A stretch of 64,000 nt of DNA, from positions 186,001 through 250,000 of the forward strand of contig NW_001799621.1 of NCBI RefSeq assembly GCF_000165425.1. Reading direction: 5' to 3'. Positions 13,574 through 26,071 of the stretch are shown here, piece by piece. Positions within the stretch are counted from its first letter, which is position 1; each line of letters starts with the position of its first letter. Under the pieces are notes generated by a model. That model made no database searches and was not told where the DNA came from. It saw only the letters and a list, made by a program, of their open reading frames with translations. Source of the DNA: Paramecium tetraurelia. Taxonomy: Eukaryota; Ciliophora; Oligohymenophorea; Peniculida; Parameciidae. Made by a program: the position numbers and the translations under genes.

Positions 13574-14641
13574 TCATTCACCTAATAATTACTTAAAAAC
13601 ATTGTTTTAATCGGTGATTTTCAATAATTATTCGAATAGTTTACCTACGCTTTTGAATTTATCAATTATGAGATCAATATCTCTTTTGTAAAATTACAAT
13701 TATTCATCTTCGAAAGTAGAAAATATCATTCTTCTTTTTTAATCTATTCTCTTCCTTGATGCACTAAAAGCAATTAGTTAAATCAGTGTTTTTAATTCAC
13801 AATTTCCTCTAAATGCCCCACATCCCCACTTTCCTGTTGATATTGGTAGCAGAAAGTCCTCTTCTTTTGCTGATTAAGACAATGAAAATCCTATGAACGC
13901 CTTGTTAATATCTCGCAAAATAAATTTTGATTAGAATTATAAAGTAGGATAATTACCATAATATAGGGCATCTAAAACTAGAATGTTCTGATTTAAATTA
14001 GAAGGTTTTCTTTAAAGAAAATGGAAAGAGAGTCCATACCCCAAATAATCACAATATCGAATAGTATTCTTTATAATAATAACTTCAGTGTTACTTAAGA
14101 CTTTAGAAAATATAACAGCAATTATGTTTTCTGGCATTATTGTAAATAGGATCTCTTCTTAAACACAACCTGTATGTAAGACCCCTCCTCCTACATATTT
14201 ATTTGCAAAGTCAACAATTAAGGCATTTTATTATTCTTCTAAAAATGTATCTACAAAATCGATTTTTTAAAGATTTTTATCGCAATTTGACCACAATTTT
14301 ATATCAAGAATTTAGATTCCTTAATTATTAGGGAAGAATTGATGAATATGGTAATTCACATTGAAGTCTATCCTTTCTAATGTAACTAATTCATGTTCCA
14401 AATCATTATTAGCCGTAATAAAATAATGAAGATAACATTTTGCTTTTTCAGGCTACTCTTATAATATATAGTGTAAATTGCAAGGTGTAGGAAATGAATC
14501 ATGTTGAATTTTTAGTAATCCAAAAAATGATAATGATAAAAATTGATAAATTTCTTTTCTTGTGAATTGAATAGTCCCTTAAGTTACTAGTAATTCTTTT
14601 TTAGGAGGTGAATTAAGTAAGTTCAGAGAATATTGAGCCAT
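13574..14641 (-). CDS. Poly(ADP-ribose) glycohydrolase (PARG)
   Basis: An enzyme that removes poly(ADP-ribose) chains from proteins, acting in chromatin and DNA-damage responses. It is a single exon of 355 residues. The catalytic macrodomain signature is clear near residue 150-175: VDFANKYVGGGVLHTGCVQE, the canonical 'GGG-x6-8-QEE' motif with catalytic glutamates in the QEE. Further family blocks follow: FTIMPENIIAVIF, LGYGLSFHF, INKAFIGFS, STGKWGCGAFRGNCELK and LIQLIAFSASR. The N-terminal part (FTRKEIYQFLSLSFFGLL, EKAKCYLHYF) matches the accessory helical region. It has no long regulatory N-terminus like animal PARG. The ATG is chosen as the first after an upstream in-frame TGA. Confidence 0.92.
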
Positions 14642-14901
14642 TTTTGGAAGAGCATTCTAAAAAAACAAAACTCTCAAATTTTAATCTAGTTGTAAAATTG
14701 CAGTTTCCAATCCCATTAATTTTTTTTTGCTTTAGCCATTTAAAGTTTAAATTAGAGGAAGGGAAGAAAATAGATCTTTTTGAGATAGCAATTATGTTAA
14801 TAAATATTTTTATTCCTCTGACAAAGTAGGATATTGGTACATCATTTTTTCGTTTACATCTTTTTATATCATAAATAATAAATAAATGTGTCTAATTATA
14901 A

Positions 14902-16108
14902 TCATTACTGTAAATATTTTTCATATCTTTCCGTATTTCTTTTAAGTACTTCCTCTAAGGGACCCATCAATCTTTTGAATGAGTTGAAATCGCAATATAA
15001 TAAGACAACATCAGTCTAGATAATATTTTCCAATTACTTTTGCTATGACAGTAGCTTATCTTGGAGTGTTTTTTAAAAGAGCCAATTCTCCAAAGTAATC
15101 TCCTGACTTGTAATCATAGACCTTTTCAGTCTAACCCTTCCAATAAGCCTCCAACTCTCCCTCGATAATCAAATATATCCTATCTCCGATTTCACCCTTT
15201 ATTTAATTTAAAAATCTACTTCATTTATAATCGCTTCACCTGCATGATGCTTTTCCTCTTTAAGAACATCACATAATTGAACTCGTTCATAATTATCCAT
15301 AGACTACAGCAAATCAATTTTGTTAAGGATTTCTTCCATTTATTCTCTCTTTTTGATTGCAGAAAACTTGACTATGTTATTAAACGTTTCTCTGTCTAAA
15401 GCAAAGGTTGTGACTTCTTCTATGGCCTTAATGGTAGCAGCTCTTGGAGCATTGTATAATAAGGCCAACTCACCAAATGATTCTCCAGGTATATAGGTCT
15501 TTAACAATTTCTCTTCCTCAAATCCTGTAAACTTTTTGTAGCATTCCAATCTTCCTTCATCAATAACATATAACTCATTTCCATCATCACCTTATTTAAT
15601 TACTTCGTCCCCAACTCTTAAATAAGTAAATATAAATCTTACTGAAATTTCTTCTCATCCATCGCTCCTAGCACTATGTTCAAATCTTTTTCATCCAAAG
15701 CTTAAAACATAAATGAATTTAGAATTCTTTTCTTTATCCTTTCAATTTAGCCTTCTGATTTCTGGATAAATCTGGGCTTAAAATCTTCCTTTTTATTGTA
15801 ATCTCCATAAACTTCAGCGGAAACTGCTGCTCTAGTTTGTTGCTTTTATTGTTGTTTTAACTCTAAAATTACTTCCTCCTCTTCCTCTTCTTCTTCACTC
15901 AAATCGTGATTTTCAAGTTATTACACTTAGGCGCCGCTTTCTTAAATCATCTTAATCAAATTTTACTTTAATTTTACAACCAATTTATCGACCATCCATA
16001 CACATCATCTGGTTTCTCGATGACTATCCTTGCTATGAGTTGATCAAAAACTGGTTTCACTTTATTTGCGATGTATTCCTGAATAGTAACTTTTTTTTTC
16101 TAGCTCAT
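14902..16108 (-). CDS. cAMP-dependent protein kinase regulatory subunit
   Basis: The regulatory subunit of PKA, which holds the catalytic subunit inactive until cAMP binds. It has 365 residues after four introns: 38 (GTGTAT...TTAAAG), 26, 23 and 22 bases, which together close the frame. Order: an RIIa-like dimerisation helix (EYIANKVKPVFDQLIARIV), an acidic linker (EEEEEEEE), a type-I-like pseudosubstrate TRAAVSAEVY with Ala at the phospho-site, then two cyclic-nucleotide domains. Each domain has its phosphate-binding cassette: FGELALLYNAPRAATIKA near 15450 and FGELALLKNTPRQATVIA near 15065. The pair shares a divergent 162-base promoter region with the UAP1-like gene. The 38-base intron is longer than its neighbours and is my least certain junction. 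Confidence 0.92.
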
Positions 16109-16270
16109 TATCAATATTAAATTTTAATCAAATTATTCATAGATAAGTGGATATATCAAGCTTAATTTCTGTAAGACTAATATAATATTTTCATTTTCCA
16201 CATAAATATAAACCTATCATGATAACTAAACCACTTTGAATTTTTATAAATATATAAATAAATATCCAAA

Positions 16271-18453
16271 ATGAGAAAGAAGGTATCAAACTATTAGGAT
16301 TACTAAGAATGCAAATAGCAACATCTCCTAAACTACCTCAGCACTTTGGAGGAGAAGGATTAGGAGAAATTATTAGAAAAATTGGAATCTATTAATATTA
16401 GGAATCTACTAGATGTAAGCTCAAATTACTAAACTAGGTCTATAGTCATTATAAAGAAAGGCTTAATGAGAATTGTAACATCAATCCAATCCGAAATGTA
16501 TTCAAAGTATCCTCTACTCCTCAAGAAACTCTTCAACAGTATTAAAAATTGGGGGAATAACTAATTTCAAAAGGAAAGGGTATCGATAAAATTTAATAAC
16601 TATTAAGTTTGCGTTGCAATGATGGCAGGAGGTTAAGGCACTAGATTGGGTTTTAATATGGCGAAGGGTATGTATGATATTGGTATGCCTTCTCATAAAA
16701 CTCTATTTCAAATTTTTTGCGAACGTATTTTAAGTCTTTAAAATATGATTTAAATTAGAATGGGATAATGCTTACCTATTTAATTCTTTATCATGACTTC
16801 TGATGTTAATCATGAAGAAACAAAACGATATTTTATTGAAAATAACTATTTCAATCTTCAATCTGATTAAATCACCTTTTTTCAGCAGGATTCCCTTCCT
16901 ATTTTGTCAAAAGATGGAGAAATCTTATTGAGTGATCACACATCCATCCTGGAAGGCCCAGATGGTAAGTAAGCTAATATTATTATTGAATAGGAAATGG
17001 AGGAATTTTTAATAGCCTCTACAATCAGGGTTATTTGGATTATATGAAATGTTTGGGCATTAAGTATATTCATATATGTCCAGTAGATAACATTCTTTGC
17101 AAATTGTGTGATCCTATTTGGATTGGATATACAGAAGCAAACAATTTAACTATTTGTAGCAAATTTGTTAAGAAAGCTTATGCTGAAGAAAAGGTAGGAA
17201 TGCATGTCTTAATCAATGATAAGCCTTGTATGATAGGTGAATATTTAAATTTAGATTAGAGTATAGTGAAATGATATAGGATGATTTGAATAAAACAAAT
17301 GATATAGGAGACTTGCTTTATGATGCAGGTGGAATAGCTTAAATGATTTGTACTGTTGAATTTACACATTAAATATATGAAGATCCATAAACTAGAAGTA
17401 AATTAGCTGCTAAGTAAATATTTTCTAGAAATTAGTTATCATGTTGCATAAAAGAAATACGATTACTATGATCTAAATTAGAGAAAAGTTATAAAACCAG
17501 AGAGTATTAATGCTTTAAAATTTGAACTCTTTTACTTTGATTGTTTTCCTCTCTGTCCTGAAGAATAATTTGGTTTGATTGAAGTAAGAAGAGAAGATGA
17601 GTTTGCTCCTATCAAAAATGCTCCAGGAGAAAAAAGTGATACCCCAGAAACAGCTAAAAAGTTATATATGGATCGAGATTAAAAATGGGTCAAAGATTAT
17701 GGCTTTTCATTTCCATAATAGATTGAAATATCGGCTAAGATAACATATTTTGGGGAAGGCCTTGAAAATATCTTACCAAAATATTTAGGTAATAAATAAA
17801 ATCCTCTCATAATAACAAATGATAGATTATCAACATAAAAATAACCTCAATTAGTTAAATAGCCACAACCAACATAATAGCCATTACAATAACCATAATA
17901 ACAATAATAATAATCTAAACAACCAATAAAGCAATCATAAAAAGGAGGAGTTAAAAATATATAATTCTATCCATAAGTTGTTTATTCGTAATTAATTAAT
18001 TTAGTTCAAAATTCGATACTCCAAACTAATTATTACCCATATCAATCAACACCTCAAAACTCAAGGAATATTTAAATTTAAGAATATCCTGTTCACTAAA
18101 GCCAGGTCTTTAACCAAAGATTATCTATGTAACATCAAGCCGCTTCATAATAATAACTAAAACAAGTGAAACCAACTGCATTTCCTACACAAAGCATTTC
18201 TACTGTTTCTACTACAAAATTAATTAATCCATAAAGAAGATATTAACCAAAAATGCATTCTTAAAATCTTTTTACGTCAAAATAGGTCATAATCTAGCCA
18301 GTATAAGTAAATTCATCTCGCTCTCCTCAAAGAATGACATTATATTTCAAATAAAGAGCTACGACTGTACAGAGGCCTACTATGTTTGTCTAATAGCGTC
18401 TGTTAATAGTATCAGCATAGTAATATACATCATTAACTACAATAAAATAATGA
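16271..18453 (+). CDS. UDP-N-acetylhexosamine pyrophosphorylase (UAP1-like) with Q/P-rich tail
   Basis: The enzyme makes UDP-GlcNAc from UTP and GlcNAc-1-phosphate, feeding N-glycans and GPI anchors. It has 685 residues after five introns (23, 28, 29, 23, 22 bases; frame closes). The uridylyl-binding motif MMAGGQGTRLGF lies at about 16618-16653. Other family blocks are [58 protein letters not shown] and PCMIEYSEM. The catalytic region ends near [16 protein letters not shown] (about 17730-17775), where UAP1 normally stops. It is followed by about 215 residues rich in Q, P, N and S. The tail has no domain I can name, and it is read mostly through TAA/TAG codons. The tail is open and in frame to TGA 18451-18453, which is 44 bases from the convergent cyclase gene. 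Confidence 0.88.
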
Positions 18454-18497
18454 GTAAAATATTAAAAATATTTAATTATTAAAAACACATAGTAATA

Positions 18498-21400
18498 TCA
18501 GAAACTCAAAGTGGGCCATCTTATTGGTTAAGATGATCATCTTCTTACCTTTTGACTAAAAAACCCTCGATTTATCTTCCAATGGCTTTCAATTCAAGAG
18601 TAACATTCTATTCAAACCTAAACATGCTCGCATAATCTTCTTCTAAAAATGTTTTAGTTTATTAACTAACTTGTACATAACCTTTTACTCCATTTGATTC
18701 CATTTTATTCGCTATAAGAACATCTGGTCCATAAATATCATATCTAACAATATCTGTACCCATAACTCCTCCAAAAACAGGGCCTGTATGAACTCCTATT
18801 CTCATATTAAGCCCATCAAAATTGATTTATTTCCTGACCTATGCAATAATGTTGATCATTTCAAAAGCCAAATCAATAATATTCTTAGCCTCCTAATGAG
18901 GATTTCTATTGTGATAATCAATCATTCCGATAGCCACATAGCAATCACCTATAGTATATAATTTATAAACATTCAAATCACAACATTTTCGATCGAATTC
19001 AACAAACAAATTTTTGAGCATTACCAATACTTCTTCTGGTTTTACTTTACTAGAATATTCAGTAAAACCGGCTATATCTGCAAACAGTATTGTCAGGTCA
19101 TCAATTTTATCACAAATCCCAATATTACCAATTTTGTCATCTAAAAATTTATTAAGGATGTGTTTTGGGAGTAAATACTAAAGCAATTATGATTCCTTTT
19201 ATTACTAAGTCTTAAAGATAATCTTTTAATTAAAACATCCAACTTATTATTGTTCTATCAATAAGATCAAAGAGATGTTATACAAAGAACTGATAATGAT
19301 AAAATATATAGATATGGCTTGAGTTCCATCTATTGCTAAGACTATTGTAAAATAAGAAGCAGTTCCAATACAAAATAATACTTTAACCCAAAAGCTTAAG
19401 ATTTGAATACTACAAAACAATGATTAAATAAAAATTAATTCATAGACATGAATATTTTTTAAGTAATTATTTTCATCCAAAATTATTACCAATCCACTAA
19501 GTAAAGCTTCAAAACATAAGAGCAATTTTATGCATAATTTCCACTTTTCGAAAAACAATTTATTATTGACTAAAAATTATATTAAATTAAGTAAACTACA
19601 CAGCCACTACAATATGATCAAACCCAAATTTAAATCTCCGTAAAATTGAATCTGACAAAACAATTTGATTAGATAATAAAGAACATAAATTCTTAAATTT
19701 TGAACAGTTTGATTTTTCGATTAAGTCTTTACAAACTCTTAATATTATTCATAACTAACAAATTGATTCATTTATTTCCTATAATAGGATATTTACAATA
19801 ACTAAATAAAGGAGGTTTCTTTAATTATATTGTGTTCTAGTGCATATTCATTCTTTAATAGTATGACATTCTCTAATTAATTCATAATTTTTACCAATAA
19901 TTATTCATAATCTATGAGTTCATCAATTTCAGGTTCATAATTTTCAAGTTAAAATTTGTTCTAAAGCATAGTAACTAATCTTTTGAATGTACTTGGTTTT
20001 GATTATGATTGCTTAATGTGATTGTCATCAGAACCTTGTTTGGATAATAATTGAATTGAATGTCTTGACTTGTCCTCGTAAGGTTAATAATAAGTAGGAT
20101 CTATGGGTTTTATTCCAAATACATTCGGAGCTCCTTATTCCTGCATTGAATCCATCTTCTACTTCATCGTATCAATCTAAGTTAGAATGGTTTTCCTTTT
20201 TTTAAGATCCTTCTTAAATATTTCAGGATTCTTTCTAACAACATACTAACTTCTTGCTTCTTTACTTTAAGCATCTTATTCAAGTGGCATTGAAAATTGA
20301 TTTTCCTTGTTCTAAATTTTACATTTATAAATGTATGTTGGTCTTATACCTAAACCTTTCATTTCAACATTTCGAACTTCAAACTCAATATTTTCGTTTT
20401 TCAATTAATCAAACGCTTGCTCTGATAATGTAATAGTGTCTTCTAAGCCAGTTGAACAAACTCTGCTGGTCGTATTCACAGTATCGCCAATCAATGAAAA
20501 TTGAGGCTTATGAAATCCTATGACTCCGCTTATAGCTCCACCATAATGAATACCGATTTTACCAACCAACTATTGCCCTTTATAGCCCCACCTATTGTAA
20601 TCCAAAAATTTACATCTTTGATCTTATATAAATCATCATCTATTCGGCTAAATTTAAGGCTCTTTAAACAGGATCTACCTGGGATAAATATGTCAATTCT
20701 TATTCACAAGCCTTCAAACCAGCAGATGCCAAATAAGTCTTTCCGACGGTTTCTATCTTTTGAACTCCGTAAATTTAGCAATATTTATCAAATGTTCTAA
20801 AGATGTCATCCAAAAAAGTGATAATTTTATCTTTTTCTTCAATGACCATTTAATCGAAATTACAAATGTCACAAAATACAATTGCTACTAAACCCTAATT
20901 TTAATGTATATTATATTGATCAGCTATTACAATTTAATTGATAATTACTTTCATTTAATCTATCTCTAATGAATTTGGGTAACAAAATACCTAATATGTC
21001 ATTAATCTTATTATTTTATTCAATAAAATTTAATTTATTTTAGGCTTAATCTTCTTCTAATTAAATGAACTTATAATTAATTTGAATTATTTACATAACT
21101 CTTTACAAAGTATTACAAAACTGAAAATAGAACCAAGAATTGTATTACAGCTATCTAATTTGAAATGTTTGAATTATTTTCAACAACATACCAAGCAATA
21201 TATCCAATCATTGTTGCAATAGCTGTTGTAATATAAACTCTGAAGTCATAGATGGGATGAAATTTTATTGATAATTCATATGCTATAAAGTATTAAATTG
21301 TCAATGTAGAATTGATATTATCAATTGATTTCATTACAAACAAAATAGAAATCGTAGCAGCTGTTGATAAAAAGAACTTTCCATATTCTAAATATTCTTA

Positions 21401-24400
21401 TTGGTTTGTTTGTAATTTAATTAAGATCTATATAGCAAAATAAAATGCTTGGAGACAAAAAATTATTAAATAGTCAACCAAAAAAAAATCCATTCTTTTC
21501 TAATAAAAGTACATTATTATTATAAATGTGGTATGATAGAATAACAATTAGAAACTTTGAATGATTTATTTCTTCTTCCACATTAAGATTGTATGAGCTT
21601 TCTTAAATATTTATTAACGCCATTATCCAAATTTACTTTAATTATTTTATTAATTGATAAGCACTAATCAATAAATTTGATATTATACATTTTTAAATAC
21701 TCAAATCTACTTATTCAATATTTTCAAATAGTTCATTCACTCTATTTTATAAAATGGTCAATGTTTTCTTTTTTTATTTTGAATTAATCATCATTTGGAT
21801 ATAATTTAAATATGATAGAAAATCATCATTAAAGATAGGTATGCTAATGCAATGTTAAATCTCCTAGTAATCAAACACGAGATTTGTCATTAATAGGAAG
21901 GCTGTCCCTAAAATTATTGAAAATACATCATAAGTATCCACTGAATAATTCCATTCACTATTTTGATTCATGTCTAATAATATATAAATATAAAATATGA
22001 TAGGAAAAATAGCAGCTAAAATAATTGCCTCAATAAAATTCAAATTAATAATCAGATAAAGCCAATCATTAATACTAATGGACATAAAAATGTATAAGTA
22101 GTACTCCAGGTCATACATTTTGTAGATAAATATGCATGAAATGAGAAGACCTTGAATAATGTGCTTAAAAACCATAATGAGAATACTTTCCATTGATAAA
22201 GTGTGCTATGAGTACTTTTATAATAATATTGATTAATCTTTATTATCTTTTAATTTTTTCGATTAATCAATAAAAGAATAATGTTGCAGGGAAAATAAAA
22301 AGAATTAGTAAATGTAGAAGTAAAATACGATTTCCAATAAATAATCCATGAAATCTAGAGTATACCATGTATAAATGATAGTAACAAATGTAAAAGTGGT
22401 CACAAAGGTTATTGTTTTGTAAATGGTTTGTTAATATAAGGCTCTAAAGAATATTTTCATTAGGGGACTTTAAAAAAATAAAAGGCGATCTAATTCTTTA
22501 TAACTTTGTAAAATGATATCAGTGTTTGAATTGATTTGCATTTCATTAAAATAGCATTTTTCAAATATCAATCTCTATTATAAGGAGGTAATAAGTGATG
22601 AGAAGAAGTTCTTTTTTTCGACTTTCTCTACTTTCTAATTTTTAAATAAACTAAATTATTGTAACTATAATATTTATAATTGGCACCCATTGAAACAACG
22701 CAATAAGCTTTAGTTTTCATATAATAAATTAATTGTTTTATTTGAAGTACACCATATTTCTTAGATAGCATTTAGTTGATCCTAAGTCGCCTAATAAAGA
22801 AATAGCACTTTGGTGAAGCCGAGGATTAATTTTAGATTGTTTTTGAAATAATGATTTTCCATTATATATTACAAAGATTAATTGTTCATCATCACAATTA
22901 TTTTCTTCGTTCTAGGTTTTTCTTCAACTTAATCTACAGTTATTTGCTTTTATGAGTTAAGTGCCTAAATTTTAATAAATTGGGAAGAATTAATGCTTGC
23001 CTGACCAAATGTATTAGAAAAATCTTATAGACTCTATTTAAAATAAGCACGTAAATCCTCCTCGTTTTGTTAGTTGAAATGTAAGACCAAATCATTCTGT
23101 AATAATAGCTCTGACTAATACAAGATGGAGGTAGAAAAAATTTCTTGATTTTAAGTATATACAAATATTTGATAATCTGATTTCCTAATATTTTTCATAA
23201 AATCTTAGCATTCAGGCTTTAATGTATATTTGAGCCCCAAAATAATATTTAATTTGAACACCTATTCCATCAAAGTATATAATTAATTATCTGGAGTATT
23301 ACTCTCTACTGATTACAAAAAGACACTTGCACTTTCTTAGGTCAGATAACAATATGAATAGTAAATGTAATGGAGTGAATCATATTGATGCTTCCAAACT
23401 TTATCATCTATCCCCTCATTCTTTTTTACATTACCTTCTCTCAAGAAGAGAATAAATTATTTATCATTATCCTAATAAAATTCAACCACTTCAAATAGCA
23501 TAAAGAGTCTTTATCTTTAAATATCTAATTTAGTGATGACCAATTTGAATGAGTGTAATTCATCATTAATCTACACTATATAATGTTAGACATTCCTAAT
23601 TATAATATTGAATATTTTACTAAACATTATTGACGCATAAGAATTCATAACCCATAGCTTTTGCTAAACTTACTTATTTCTAATCTAGTTATCCTAAGAA
23701 CTTATTTTTTACTTTTTATTCTTTCTTCTCTGTAATTAATAACTTAGAAAAAGCTAGATGATTCATTGCTAATTATAGCAACAATGGATTCAGTTCATCT
23801 GGATCATCATTTCTCATCATGTTCCTGCATAACCTTTCCTCATCTATAAAATAATCTTCCTATTTAAATTAATCTTTTGAGGACTAATATCCTTTTGAAT
23901 TTCGAATAGGGTTGCTTGCTCTTTAGATTGTATCATTATAACCATCATGATTGTCAACTAGAGTTTTGTCTTTTGATGTTTGGTCGTGTTGGATAAGGGC
24001 CATTTGATTTAAATTGAAATCCTCCTTTGATTCAGATTGTTAATAGAAAATAAATCTACCTTCAACAGATTTTGGAATCTAATTAACAATACATTCTCTT
24101 TAACTCATCAGTTCGTCCGAACATGAACTTTGCATAAGGTAATTTATAACTTAAGAACCTTGTTGAATATCTTCTTATTCTATGATAATTAAAATTAAAT
24201 TATACCTTCTTTTTCAGAATTTCTACCTTCACCCTACGCTTTGATGCCTGAACAAATTTAAATTAAAAATTAGAAGAACTTTTATTCCTCGAATTCACAT
24301 AATTTATTATCATATATTATACATTATAGCTAAAAGGATTGTTCAATAAATGCATCTACGCTGACTGTTAGATATTATTTATCAATGTATTTATCTATAT

Positions 24401-25633
24401 GACAAGACATAATTTATTTTTGATCAATATTTCCTATTCCTTTTAGTTGTATAATACTACAAGTTTTATAGTAGATTTTATAAAAATGAGGAACCATCAA
24501 AATCAAAAATATACAATTATCAATGATAATTTGAGTAATTGATCTCAAATTCTTTAAAAAGTCATTTTAGTTGAAAATTATTATTTAAATCTTAAATTTA
24601 TTTTAATTATTACAATTATTATGACCATAACTACAATGTAATATGGTACAAACTAAGTATTCTCGAATCTAAATTCGCCAAAAAATCTGGCATAACATAA
24701 GCAACTATTTCCTACTTTTACTACTATTCCCAAAACCCATGGAGTGGCCAACAACCTTTCTTAACAAAAAATAAAATTCTCAAATCCAAATATTTTTGAT
24801 TAAGGATCTTTTTTTAATTAAAAGAACCCTTTAATTTAAAAATTGTGCTCATGACAGACTATATTACCAGTCAAAGATTTCTTAAATTATGCTAAGTTCT
24901 AGGAATCAGCTTAAAGCATAATTTAAAATCTTACATCTATTTTAAACAACTGGTTTTCTGACTGTTGTTGATGAATAATCACACAATTGATGCTATACAC
25001 AGAAATTTTCATCATTACAATGCAAAACAAGAATGTCGCAAGGTGCTCTTTGGTTTCTTTCTAAGATTATAACATCTCCTATCATTATATTCTCCACATT
25101 TTAGACTTTGATTAAATTCATTTTATCCTTCTCCATTTTCTTCAACTTTTCGTTCAAAGGTATCCTCTATGCAGTTGGTGTTATTTCTCTTAAAAACATA
25201 CTAGGAACTTTTTTTTTAAATTCAATAATTAATGGATCATCCTCCATGATTTAAACCTATTTTAATTTTAAAGCCATATCTTTGTATATCAAAGGACTCA
25301 TTTGATTATATTTATTAGCATTTTCAGTTCGGATATTTTTGTTGCTCTATTGTTGCTTATATGAGATATTCTAAAATGGGATAGATACATTAGCTTAAAT
25401 TATGTTAACAATTTACAAACTATAGTGCCTTTTTTCTGATATTATGCATTCTCGAATTTTTTTAGTTAGGAGTTTTTATCAACTTGTGATCTGCTCTTTT
25501 ATCTTTAATTACTCTCACTTTAATCTTGCTTATTTAATCTTTCCTTTATTTTTTCAATAATTTCCTTATTGATAATGCATTCATCCCATTATTTTAACAC
25601 TCTTGCTTCTTGACTATTCACCATTTAATCCAT
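18498..25633 (-). CDS. Guanylyl cyclase with N-terminal P4-ATPase-like domain
   Basis: One gene of about 7.1 kb with many small introns, roughly 2300 residues. The N-terminal part (about 25.6-22 kb) resembles a P4-type ATPase: NVENIMIGDVIILERNQRAP (actuator region), then FFQLKKDPQS...WVLGIVVKVG, the 'NTxWxxGVVVYTG' region. The DGET motif expected between them is missing. Membrane segments follow (21.1-22.2 kb), then a cyclase domain at 20.3-20.95 kb (FCDICNFDQM, KIETVGKTYLASAG, FSLIGDTVNTTSR). A second membrane cassette lies at 19.2-19.95 kb and a second cyclase domain at 18.5-19.15 kb (TILFADIAGFTEY, YTIGDCYVAIGM, MRIGVHTGPVFGGVMG). KIE rather than KIK at the base-selecting site favours GTP. 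The first cyclase domain is C2-like and the second C1-like, reversed compared with mammalian adenylyl cyclases, as described for Paramecium and Tetrahymena guanylyl cyclases. Start is MDQMVNSQEARV; last codons WPTLSF. Confidence 0.85.
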
Positions 25634-26071
25634 TTTTCTAATTTTTATATAATTATGTAAATCAACTAACCATTGTTGAATTACCAAAAGTATCGCTATA
25701 AAATATAAGGCTTATGAGGAGAACACCTACAAAATAAGAAGAAGAAAGTAAATGGCATTTTCCTTAATAGTCCTAAGAGGAATAAAAAAATTGAAATATG
25801 CTCTTTTTATTTTGTTCCCATTCTCACTGTACCCATCTTATAAAACTGTCTCCCCATTCCGAAATTAAATCTTAATAATACTATTTTTATTGAGATAATA
25901 CTTGATATGTGTTTTTTTTCATCTCATTATTCTTCCGATAATTCAGAAATAATTATTTCATTTTAATTTATAACAGAATGTTAATCAATTAAGAACTCAA
26001 GTTTGACTCCAAATTGTAAGATAATTATACTATTTAGAGTCTTTGTCTCAATAAAATAATTAGATAGAAAA
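25634..26071. other. Short intergenic region between divergent genes
   Basis: About 440 A+T-rich bases separating the cyclase gene and the next plus-strand gene. I see no ORF or structure beyond presumed promoters. Confidence 0.5.

Noticed and set aside
17875-17935. TAA/TAG-dense tract as a terminator or UTR repeat
   Set aside because: In the ciliate code it is an in-frame glutamine-rich segment and the frame continues for 500 more bases to a TGA.
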